Shown here piece after piece: positions 1 through 5,924 of a stretch of 5,999 nucleotides of DNA (positions are counted from its first letter, which is position 1; every line of letters begins with the position of its first letter). The notes beneath the pieces are model-generated. The model worked only from the letters and a program-made list of their open reading frames with translations, was not told where the DNA came from and ran no database searches. Source of the DNA: Peptoniphilaceae bacterium AM52-5BH (GTDB taxonomy: Bacteria > Bacillota > Clostridia > Tissierellales > Peptoniphilaceae). Made by a program: the position numbers and the translations under genes. The stretch lies in the NCBI GenBank assembly GCA_027669155.1, contig JAQEDR010000040.1:365-6363 (forward strand), read 5' to 3'.

Positions 1-11
1 GTATTTTCTTT

Positions 12-17
12 TGTCAA
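12..17 (-). promoter_or_regulatory. -35 box of a second, cut-off tandem promoter
   Basis: On the minus strand these bases read TTGACA, a perfect sigma-A -35 box. The 11 bases after it (AAAGAAAATAC) nearly copy the spacer start of the complete promoter at 84-112. An A-rich UP-like tract (18-45, minus strand) lies just upstream. With a 17-bp spacer the -10 box would fall outside the window, so this half-promoter is inferred from the -35 box and its likeness to its partner. Confidence 0.45.
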
Positions 18-57
18 GCTTTTTTTGAATTTTTTTATTTAATTCAGCATTTCTCGC

Positions 58-78
58 TTGTCATCTCCCGAATGACAA
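58..78. repeat. Inverted repeat at the predicted transcript start
   Basis: TTGTCAT (58-64) and ATGACAA (72-78) are perfect 7-bp inverted arms around a 7-nt loop. The repeat lies immediately downstream of the -10 box at 84-89, so it overlaps or follows the expected start site. It could be an operator or a 5' hairpin of the leftward transcript. Nothing in the sequence decides between these. Confidence 0.55.
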
Positions 79-83
79 TTAAT

Positions 84-112
84 ATGATACACGCTTATTT
101 TTCTTTTGTCAA
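84..112 (-). promoter_or_regulatory. Strong sigma-A promoter reading leftward out of the window
   Basis: On the minus strand there is TTGACA (107-112), a spacer of exactly 17 bp (90-106), and TATCAT (84-89, one mismatch to TATAAT). Directly upstream is an A/T-only tract (113-130) that resembles an UP element. Transcription would start near position 77 and run toward position 1. The operon to the right has just ended at a terminator, so this promoter serves a separate unit beyond the left edge. With the second TTGACA 95 bp downstream, it looks like a stable-RNA (rRNA or tRNA) promoter pair. That identity is an inference. Confidence 0.7.
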
Positions 113-122
113 ATTTTTTATT

Positions 123-158
123 AAAAAAATCGCCGATTCCTTTTAAACGGCGATTTTT
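123..158 (-). terminator. Intrinsic terminator of the five-gene operon
   Basis: On the minus strand the sequence forms a stem AAAAATCGCCG / CGGCGATTTTT with a 12-nt loop (136-147), and a run of seven T follows (complement of 123-129). The GC core CGCCG/CGGCG is at 131-135 and 148-152. It begins only 2 bp after the stop codon of the DUF951 gene, so it clearly ends the operon. A T tract is also present on the plus strand (154-158), so the hairpin could act in both directions. Its distal A/T tract also serves as the upstream tract of the promoter at 84-112. Confidence 0.9.
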
Positions 159-160
159 AC

Positions 161-397
161 TTATTCTTCTTCTGGATTGTAGTTAACTATGGCTACCATC
201 TTTCCATCTTTATCTTTTATTTTTCTTATTTTTTTGTCGAATTCTAATCTTTTCATCCATATTTTTTTATCACAGCCTAGACATTTTAGTTTTATGTCTG
301 CTCCCATTCTTTGGATTTGCCATAAGTTTTCTCCGCATGGATGACCTTTCTTTAGACTTACTATGTCGTCTACTTTATACTTCTTCATTTTTTTCAT
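161..397 (-). CDS. DUF951 family small protein with possible zinc site
   Basis: This 78-residue basic protein matches the DUF951 pattern: a DIVxLKKxHPCGENxWxIxRMGADIKLKC segment (residues 11-39), then GC and a charged tail. The family's molecular function is unknown to me. His19, Cys21, Cys39 and Cys42 form an HxC...CxxC arrangement that could bind a metal, which is an inference. There is no signal peptide or membrane segment, so it should be cytosolic. The annotated ATG (395-397) has GGAG only 1 nt upstream (399-402), too close for a ribosome site. Met4 (386-388) lies 10 nt after that GGAG and is the more likely start, giving 75 residues. The gene overlaps the end of the MscS gene by 23 bp (14 bp from Met4), and this pairing recurs in Firmicutes as far as I recall. 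The stop is followed at once by the operon terminator. Confidence 0.85.
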   Translation of the reverse strand: MKKMKKYKVDDIVSLKKGHPCGENLWQIQRMGADIKLKCLGCDKKIWMKRLEFDKKIRKIKDKDGKMVAIVNYNPEEE

Positions 398-1226
398 ACT
401 CCACTAAGGCACTTTTTATTTTTCTTTTTTCCATTTCGTATTTTATCATCTCACGAGCCTGTCTTCCTATTTGCCACTGCTCGCCATCTTTTACTTTTGC
501 AGTAATTCTCACCTTATAAGAGAAGGCTTCTAGAGAATTTATTTCAAATATCTTAAATCTCTCTATAAATAGACCTTTATTTTCTTCTTTGTTTGCTAAC
601 TTCATACTGACATCATCGATCATGTCTTTTATTTCATCTAGAGGTGTGTCATAGGATACTGAAAATGTCGTATCAGCAATCATTTCTCCTCTATTGAAAT
701 TTTGGACACTGCTTATTTGTGAGTTTGGTATTATGTGAAGTGATCCGTTAAAGTCTCTTACTTTTGTTACTCTAAAGTCAAGTTCTTCAACTTCTCCTTC
801 GATACCTGCTACCTTTATCCATTCTCCAACTCTTATCTTATCATCTACTATGATTAGGATTCCTTTTATGAAATCTTCGATGACAGTTTGGGTTCCTAAG
901 GCTATCGCCACACCTCCAACTCCTGCTGTAGCTATGAGGGTCGAGGTATTTATACCAAATAAATCTAGTATTAGGGTAATTGCGATAAAGATTACCACTA
1001 CTCTTATAACAGAGTATATGGCATTTGATATGGTGTTTACCTTGCTCTGGTTAAGAGATGATTTTTGCACAGCTTTTCCTTCTAGCAATTTATTAATCAA
1101 CCTTTTGAGGATATTTAATATTAGTTTGCTAGCGATAAAGATTATGGCTATGGCTACGAGAGCGAATATTATCTTATTTTTCATCAAATCTCTTACAACT
1201 TGTGTATCTTCTATTTGATCAATCAT
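375..1226 (-). CDS. MscS-family mechanosensitive ion channel
   Basis: This 283-residue membrane protein is close in length to E. coli MscS. Three hydrophobic segments are visible: TM1 about 18-40, TM2 about 68-90 and TM3 about 94-124. TM3 has the Gly/Ala-rich pore-lining stretch TAGVGGVAIALGTQ (residues 100-113) and then the kinked EDFIKGI helix. A beta domain follows (about 125-180) with the MscS signature IPNSQI (166-171), then an alpha/beta cytoplasmic domain to about 270. By family knowledge it opens when membrane tension rises and releases solutes during hypo-osmotic shock. The ATG overlaps the end of the GDSL gene by 8 bp and has a good Shine-Dalgarno, TTAAGGA, at 1233-1239. It shares its 3' end with the DUF951 gene, so translation of the two is probably coupled. 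No defect is visible. Which MscS subfamily it belongs to, and what ion selectivity it has, cannot be read from the sequence. Confidence 0.93.
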   Translation of the reverse strand: MIDQIEDTQVVRDLMKNKIIFALVAIAIIFIASKLILNILKRLINKLLEGKAVQKSSLNQSKVNTISNAIYSVIRVVVIFIAITLILDLFGINTSTLIATAGVGGVAIALGTQTVIEDFIKGILIIVDDKIRVGEWIKVAGIEGEVEELDFRVTKVRDFNGSLHIIPNSQISSVQNFNRGEMIADTTFSVSYDTPLDEIKDMIDDVSMKLANKEENKGLFIERFKIFEINSLEAFSYKVRITAKVKDGEQWQIGRQAREMIKYEMEKRKIKSALVEYEKNEEV

Positions 1227-1740
1227 TTATTATCCTTAATATCTCTTCCGTTAATTTTTCATGAAAATCGCTAGCTAAATGTATGCCGTCTATAAATCTA
1301 CCCTCAATCTTCCTTGCATCTATCATATTAAAATCCTTCATATGAGATAAGTCTTCTTTGAAAATCTCATAGAGCAAGTCTATTTTTTGGTTAGTAATTT
1401 TATAGGCTGGAAATATGCTTTCCTCTTCAACATAACTAGGGATTATCAGAATCTTTTTTGAAACATCCGACATGTCTAGTATACTTTTTAGATTTTTATA
1501 GGCAAACTGAGCAGATATTCCATTTAAAAAGTCGTTCGTCCCACCAAATATCACTAGTATATCTTCTCTTTCTTCCGCCTTAAATCTTTTGTACCTTGCT
1601 AGCATTTCTTCCGTTGTCGATCCATTAACACCTAGGTTTCTAACGAGAAAGCCCGCCTTCTCGAGAAAGCGGGTGTAGTTTTTATCTTCTACAAGATAGC
1701 CTTGCGTGAATGAATCGCCCAAGCAAATTATCTTTGTCAT
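1219..1740 (-). CDS. SGNH/GDSL-family hydrolase (esterase or lipase type)
   Basis: This 173-residue protein carries all the SGNH blocks. GDSF holds the nucleophile Ser10, NLGVNGST supplies Gly40, GGTND (66-70) supplies Asn69, and DGIHL gives the Asp151/His154 pair. Together they form the catalytic triad and oxyanion hole of the lysophospholipase L1/acylhydrolase-like superfamily. The substrate cannot be deduced; members cleave acyl esters, thioesters or acetyl groups from lipids, sugars or peptides. There is no signal peptide, since GDS begins at residue 8, so it acts in the cytosol. Its ATG overlaps the stop of the branching-enzyme gene as ATGA (4 bp), and only a weak AAGAAG-like site precedes it, so translation is probably coupled. 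Codons for residues 23-33 are unusually GC-rich and form a strong RNA hairpin (see 1652-1673). A role in deacylating glycogen-linked or membrane lipids would be speculation. Confidence 0.9.
   Translation of the reverse strand: MTKIICLGDSFTQGYLVEDKNYTRFLEKAGFLVRNLGVNGSTTEEMLARYKRFKAEEREDILVIFGGTNDFLNGISAQFAYKNLKSILDMSDVSKKILIIPSYVEEESIFPAYKITNQKIDLLYEIFKEDLSHMKDFNMIDARKIEGRFIDGIHLASDFHEKLTEEILRIIND
1233..1239 (-). promoter_or_regulatory. Ribosome binding site of the MscS gene
   Basis: On the minus strand this reads TTAAGGA, ending 6 nt before the ATG at 1224-1226. It lies inside the last codons of the GDSL gene, and it supports Met1 over the internal Met15 as the channel start. Confidence 0.7.
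1652..1673 (-). other. GC-rich RNA hairpin inside the GDSL gene
   Basis: In minus-strand RNA, CCCGCUUUC and GAAGGCGGG pair as a 9-bp stem with one U-G wobble and close on a UCGA tetraloop. The next bases are CUUUCUCGUU, a modest U-rich tail. On the plus strand the wobble becomes a C-A mismatch, so the structure suits the sense mRNA better. It lies about 70 nt after the GDSL start codon. It may be an attenuator, a processing site or a pause site, or chance. Confidence 0.5.
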
Positions 1741-3725
1741 ATCTTCTTTAAGGCAAGACCTGTTCTTGATGGAATGTAGATCTTGATACCGTCATAGTCT
1801 GTTCCAGAAAGTTTTTCTGTCTGATAAGTAAATTCGTGACTTATCCTATCAAATCCCCCAAATCTTCCTTCATCAGTATCCATTAGGACTTTGAATTCTC
1901 CTATATCATGGATTGGCAATTGGAAGGATTCATATGAGTTTTCTGGGTGGAAGTTAAAGATATATACTATATCCTTGTTTCTAAAGGATATAATTTTTCT
2001 GTCATTATCTATCCACAGTCTGTATGTTTCATTGGCTAGTTGATCATTTTCCTTAGAAAATTCTATCATTGCATTGTCGAAATTATTTAGGAATTGATAT
2101 TTTAAATCTTTGGAGTCAGCCAAGGACCATTGACGTCTAGCATAATGATAGGAATAGCCGTTTCCTTCTCTTGGAAAGTCAATCCATTCAGGATGACCAA
2201 ATTCGTTACCCATGAAATTAAGATAGGCATCAGCTCCCATGGATATCGTAATCCATCTTATCATCTTGTGAAGAGCGATTGCCCTATCGATAATCATATT
2301 GTGGTCGTCTTTTCTCATATTCCAATACATTTCTTGGTCAGCTAGCCTAAATATTGTAGTTTTTGATCCTACTAAGGCCTGGTCATGGCTTTCTACGTAG
2401 GACACTCTCTTTTCTTCTGGCCTGTGAGTTGATAGTTCATACCGCATCTTGGATAGGTCCCAATCTTCATCTCGTTTTTCTAGGGACTTCTCCCAGAAAT
2501 CTGGCATGCCCATAGCAAGTCTATAGTCAAAGCCAATTCCACCATATTCTATAGGAAGACACATTCCTGGCATACCGCTCATATCTTCTGCTATTGTTAT
2601 GGCGTCCTTTTTGATTTCTCTTATAAGTTCGTTGGCAAGCTGCAAGTAGTTTAGCGCCTCTATATCTGTATTCATGGAGAAGTATTTAGCATATGAGTCG
2701 AAGGCTTCTCCTCTTCCATGGTCCTTATAAATCATAGAAGTTACTCCATCAAATCTAAATCCATCAAAGTGGTATTCTTCTAGCCAATATTTTATATTTG
2801 ATAGGAGAAAATGGCAGACCCCTGGTTTTTTGTAGTCAAATAACTTGGAGTCCCAATCAGGGTGGTTTCCTTCTTCTCCATCATGGAAGAACTGGTAGCT
2901 TGTTCCATCAAATTCATTGATGCCTTCGGCCGTATTCTTTACAGAATGTGAGTGAACCAAGTCCATAATCACATTGATTCCTTCCTTGTGGCAAGCATTT
3001 ATGAGTGATTTTAATCCATCATTTTCTCCATACCAAGAGCTTGGTGCAAAGAAGTTTGATACTTGATAGCCAAAAGACCCGTAATAAGGGTGCTCTGCTA
3101 TGGCCATAAGTTGGATTGTATTATATCCGTCCTTTTTTATTCTTGGAAGGACATTTTTCTCAAATTCCTTGTAGGAAGAAACTTTACCATCTTCTCCAGC
3201 CATTCCTATATGAGCTTCGTATATCAAAAGATCGTCTTTATGGATTTTGAATCCTTCATCTTCCCATTTGAATTTCTTCCTAGGATTTTGTATAAGGGCT
3301 GCGTAGTCAAGATCCTCGTTTCTCTCAACCCTTGTAGCATACAAGGGAATCCTATCTCTTATGGCCCCATTTGCATCTACTAATACTTTGATTCTTGATT
3401 TATGAGGGAGAGTCCTGATTCCCTTTATCTCTATCTCCCAATCTTCGTCATTTATTTTTGTGAGAGGATGGGAATGTCTGTCCCATCCGTTAAAGTCACC
3501 TATAAGGTAGAGCCCATCTGCATTAGGAGCCCATTCCCTGTATATCCAGCCCGTTTTTGTCTTGTGAAAGCCGTAGTAGTTGTGTGCATTGGCAAATTCG
3601 GTGAGTTTTTTTCCATCTCCTAAAAGTTTTTCTTTTTGCCTTTCGTAAGATTCCATCCTCAAATTAATGTCATTTTCGTAATCTTTAAGCCAAGGATCTA
3701 TATTTAATATTTCCCACTTTGCCAT
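1737..3725 (-). CDS. glgB: 1,4-alpha-glucan branching enzyme, eukaryote-like GH13_8 type
   Basis: This 662-residue enzyme moves alpha-1,4 glucan segments to form alpha-1,6 branches in glycogen or a similar storage glucan. An N-terminal helical part beginning IDPWLKDY leads into a CBM48-type beta domain (about 60-140, with EWAPNA and GDFNGW). The GH13 barrel spans about 165-540: region I DLVHSH (255-260), region II DGFRFDGVTS with Arg324 and nucleophile Asp326, region III AED with acid/base Glu380, and region IV ESHDQ with His447/Asp448. NFMGNEFGHPEW and YHYARRQWSL follow, then a C-terminal beta domain. The wording is that of human/plant/yeast GBE1 (QLMAIAEHPYYGSFGYQ, FDYRLAMGMPDFW) and not of the usual bacterial GlgB. 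Similarity to GBE1 runs end to end, so it looks full length. The start has TAAGGAG 6 nt upstream. It lies 28 bp after the EF-G2 gene and overlaps the GDSL gene by 4 bp. No glgC, glgA or glgP lies in the window. Confidence 0.95.
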   Translation of the reverse strand: MAKWEILNIDPWLKDYENDINLRMESYERQKEKLLGDGKKLTEFANAHNYYGFHKTKTGWIYREWAPNADGLYLIGDFNGWDRHSHPLTKINDEDWEIEIKGIRTLPHKSRIKVLVDANGAIRDRIPLYATRVERNEDLDYAALIQNPRKKFKWEDEGFKIHKDDLLIYEAHIGMAGEDGKVSSYKEFEKNVLPRIKKDGYNTIQLMAIAEHPYYGSFGYQVSNFFAPSSWYGENDGLKSLINACHKEGINVIMDLVHSHSVKNTAEGINEFDGTSYQFFHDGEEGNHPDWDSKLFDYKKPGVCHFLLSNIKYWLEEYHFDGFRFDGVTSMIYKDHGRGEAFDSYAKYFSMNTDIEALNYLQLANELIREIKKDAITIAEDMSGMPGMCLPIEYGGIGFDYRLAMGMPDFWEKSLEKRDEDWDLSKMRYELSTHRPEEKRVSYVESHDQALVGSKTTIFRLADQEMYWNMRKDDHNMIIDRAIALHKMIRWITISMGADAYLNFMGNEFGHPEWIDFPREGNGYSYHYARRQWSLADSKDLKYQFLNNFDNAMIEFSKENDQLANETYRLWIDNDRKIISFRNKDIVYIFNFHPENSYESFQLPIHDIGEFKVLMDTDEGRFGGFDRISHEFTYQTEKLSGTDYDGIKIYIPSRTGLALKKI

Positions 3726-3731
3726 AGCATA

Positions 3732-3738
3732 CTCCTTA
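3732..3738 (-). promoter_or_regulatory. Ribosome binding site of glgB
   Basis: On the minus strand this is TAAGGAG, ending 6 nt before the ATG at 3723-3725, and it lies in the 28-bp gap after the EF-G2 stop. A nearby out-of-frame ATG (3727-3729) is not a competing start for this protein. No terminator or promoter is seen in the gap, which supports co-transcription. Confidence 0.75.
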
Positions 3739-3753
3739 CTTTCTTTTCTATAA

Positions 3754-5802
3754 TTATTTTCCTAATACTTTTGCTGTTATTTCTTTTGGTACTTCTTCGT
3801 ATCTTACAAATTCCATTGAGAATGAACCACGTGCTGATGTTTGACTTCTTAGGTCAATTGCATAGGTTAGAACTTCAGCTAGTGGAGCTTCTGCAAGTAT
3901 TACTTGACTTCCATCTGCTTGTGGCTCCATACCGAGGATTCTTCCACGTCTCTTATTCATATCGCCCATTACATCACCCATGTTAGCATCTGGAACATTG
4001 ATTTCTAGTTTCATCACAGGTTCTAGTAAGATAGGGTCTGCTTCTTCTATACCCTTTTTAAAGGCAATTTTTGCAGCAGTTTTGAAGGCTTGTTCGTTTG
4101 AATCTACTGGGTGGTAGGATCCATCATATAAAGTAGCCTTTATTCCAGTAACTTTATACCCACCTAGAGGCCCTTCTGCTAGGGATTCTACTAGACCTTT
4201 TTCTACAGCTGGGAAGTAGTTTTTAGGAACTGCTCCACCGAATACTTCTTCGTCAAATACGAAGTCTTCATCAACTGGTTCAAATCTGATAAATACATCT
4301 CCGTATTGGCCTGCACCACCGGATTGCTTCTTGTGTTTTCCTTGAACATCTGATTTGGACTTAATTGTTTCTCTATAAGGAATCTTGTATTCTACAACTT
4401 CTGTATTTACTGAATAGTTATCTTTTAGTTTGTCCATCAACACTTCTAGTTGGACATTTCCAAGTCCTGATAGGATAGATTGGCTTGTCTCTTGATTTCT
4501 TTCTTCCTTGAAGGTTGGATCTTCTTCAGCAAGCTTTTGTAAGGCTTCTGAGATCTTATCCTCGTCATTTTTGCTTAGGGCTTTGATGGCGAAGAATAAA
4601 ACAGGTTGTGGATATTTGATTCTCTTATATTCTATTTTATTTTCCTTAGTAGCTAAGCTGTCTCCAGTTGATGCAGAATCCACCTTAGAGAAGGCTCCTA
4701 TATCCCCTGCAACTAACTTATCTACCTTTATTTGTTCCTTACCTCTAAGGACAAAGAGATTTGCTACTTTCTCTTCCACGTCCTTACTTACATTATATAT
4801 CTTGTCGTCTTTATTTATAGTTCCTGATAGGACCTTAAAGATAGAAATTTTTCCAACAAATGGATCTGCTATTGTCTTAAAGACTACAGCAGAGAAAGGT
4901 GCATCTTCCTTTGGTTCGAAAGCTTCATAGCCTTCTTTTACCCTGTAACCTATATTTGCTGCCTCATCGTCAATTGCTGGCATGTATTTTACTATGCAAT
5001 CAAGAAGAGAGGTTAGGCCGATTTGTTTTTCGCTGGAACCTGCTATTAGAGGAACTACATCTCCTTCTAGTATAGCCTTTGATAGACCCTTCATGAATTC
5101 TTCTTCTGAAAATTCTTCTCCCTCAAAGAATTTCTCCATTAGGCTATCATCTGATTCAGCAACAGCTTCTATGACTTGGTTGTATACTTCTTCAACCTCT
5201 GCCATTCTTATTTCAGGAATTTCAACTTCCTTTTTCTCATCATTTTCATAAGTGTAGGCTTTTTTATCGATTACATCGATAATACCTTCGAAATCTTTTC
5301 CTTCACCTAACATCAAGGTTAGAGGGATAATCTTCTTGCCAAATTCTATATGCAAATCTGAAACAACTTTGTTGAAGTTGGCGTTTTCTTTATCTAGTTT
5401 ATTTACGAAAATAATAGAAGGTAGGTTTATCTCTTGGGTGTATTTCCAATATTTTTCAGTTCCTACTTCTATACCATTTTCTCCATCTATTACAAAAAGT
5501 GCTGATTCTGCTGCTCTTAGAGCTTGCAAAACTTCACCTTCAAAATCAAAAAATCCAGGAGAATCTATAAAATTAATCTTGAAATCATCATATTCGATTG
5601 GAACTATTGAAGTTTGGAGGGAAATATTTCTCTTTTTCTCTTGTGCTTCATAATCCGAAACAGTTGTTCCTTCTTCAACCCTTCCCTTTTTATCGATCAC
5701 ACCAGTTTTAAATAATAGTGACTCTGTCAAAGAGGTCTTACCTGCTTTGGAGTGACCGACTAAGGCTAAATTTCTAATTTTTGATGTGTCATAATTTTTC
5801 AT
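3754..5802 (-). CDS. fusA2: EF-G-like translation GTPase (EF-G2 type)
   Basis: This 682-residue protein has the full five-domain EF-G layout: G domain about 8-275, II about 298-385, III about 398-473, IV about 474-590, V about 592-680. GTPase motifs are GHSKAGKT (16-23), RNIS in switch I (58-61), DSPGF (80-84), NKLD (134-137) and GSS (255-257). Canonical EF-G has RGIT and DTPGH; here the catalytic switch II His is Phe84, as in the EF-G2 branch, where Thermus EF-G-2 has DAPGY as I recall. Domain IV keeps SGGAGQYG and GSYHPVDS, with His564 matching the tip His583 of E. coli EF-G, so ribosome binding and a translocation-like role remain plausible. It does not look like a TetM-type protection protein. 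The start follows AAAGGAG (5808-5814). It is first in the operon and has its own promoter. Its exact role beside the main EF-G is not settled. Confidence 0.92.
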   Translation of the reverse strand: MKNYDTSKIRNLALVGHSKAGKTSLTESLLFKTGVIDKKGRVEEGTTVSDYEAQEKKRNISLQTSIVPIEYDDFKINFIDSPGFFDFEGEVLQALRAAESALFVIDGENGIEVGTEKYWKYTQEINLPSIIFVNKLDKENANFNKVVSDLHIEFGKKIIPLTLMLGEGKDFEGIIDVIDKKAYTYENDEKKEVEIPEIRMAEVEEVYNQVIEAVAESDDSLMEKFFEGEEFSEEEFMKGLSKAILEGDVVPLIAGSSEKQIGLTSLLDCIVKYMPAIDDEAANIGYRVKEGYEAFEPKEDAPFSAVVFKTIADPFVGKISIFKVLSGTINKDDKIYNVSKDVEEKVANLFVLRGKEQIKVDKLVAGDIGAFSKVDSASTGDSLATKENKIEYKRIKYPQPVLFFAIKALSKNDEDKISEALQKLAEEDPTFKEERNQETSQSILSGLGNVQLEVLMDKLKDNYSVNTEVVEYKIPYRETIKSKSDVQGKHKKQSGGAGQYGDVFIRFEPVDEDFVFDEEVFGGAVPKNYFPAVEKGLVESLAEGPLGGYKVTGIKATLYDGSYHPVDSNEQAFKTAAKIAFKKGIEEADPILLEPVMKLEINVPDANMGDVMGDMNKRRGRILGMEPQADGSQVILAEAPLAEVLTYAIDLRSQTSARGSFSMEFVRYEEVPKEITAKVLGK

Positions 5803-5807
5803 ATTTA

Positions 5808-5814
5808 CTCCTTT
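5808..5814 (-). promoter_or_regulatory. Ribosome binding site of the EF-G2 gene
   Basis: On the minus strand this is AAAGGAG, ending 5 nt before the ATG at 5800-5802. Its first four bases (AAAG) are also the last four bases of the proximal arm of the 16-bp inverted repeat. A transcript carrying both arms would therefore partly mask it. Confidence 0.8.
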
Positions 5815-5924
5815 GTGAAAACATTTATTCTCTTGTATAATAAAATGCTCTTTTTTAAATTTATACTATAATTATATAGCAAAACGAAAAATTTATCCAC
5901 TAATTAGAAAATGTTTTCACAAAG
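5811..5924. repeat. Perfect 16-bp inverted repeat around the operon promoter
   Basis: CTTTGTGAAAACATTT (5811-5826) is the exact reverse complement of AAATGTTTTCACAAAG (5909-5924), with 82 bp between the arms. Pairing stops at both ends. The distal arm lies upstream of the predicted -35 box. The proximal arm lies in the leader and runs into the Shine-Dalgarno. The arms may be paired operators for a DNA-binding regulator, or the stem of a long leader hairpin in read-through RNA. Confidence 0.8.
5871..5899 (-). promoter_or_regulatory. Probable sigma-A promoter of the EF-G2 operon
   Basis: On the minus strand there is a perfect TATAAT (5871-5876), 17 bp of A/T-rich spacer, and TGGATA (5894-5899, four of six bases of TTGACA). 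The start would be near 5864, leaving a leader of about 62 nt. It sits between the two arms of the 16-bp inverted repeat. An overlapping TATAGT just downstream could serve as an alternative -10 box. Confidence 0.55.

Larger units (their letters stand above)
4..112. repeat. 14-bp direct repeat carrying the two -35 boxes
   Basis: TTTTCTTTTGTCAA occurs at 4-17 and again at 99-112, 95 bp apart in the same orientation. Each copy, read on the minus strand, is a TTGACA box followed by AAAGAAAA. The repeat is best explained as duplicated promoter elements and not as a mobile element. Confidence 0.7.

Noticed and set aside
850..1218. Open frame on the plus strand opposite the MscS gene
   Set aside because: It is antisense to a well-supported membrane protein gene, lacks a convincing ribosome site, and its product resembles no family. 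The same applies to plus-strand frames at 337-519, 2130-2345, 3063-3383, 3402-3623, 3771-3986, 4508-4930, 4982-5251 and 5336-5653.
5811..5826. TTGTGAA half-site resembling a Rex operator
   Set aside because: The Rex consensus needs a second half TTCACAA four bases later; neither arm of the inverted repeat has it.
5893..5901. TTATCCACT, one mismatch from a DnaA box
   Set aside because: A single near-match in AT-rich DNA, overlapping the proposed -35 box, with no cluster of boxes or origin genes nearby.
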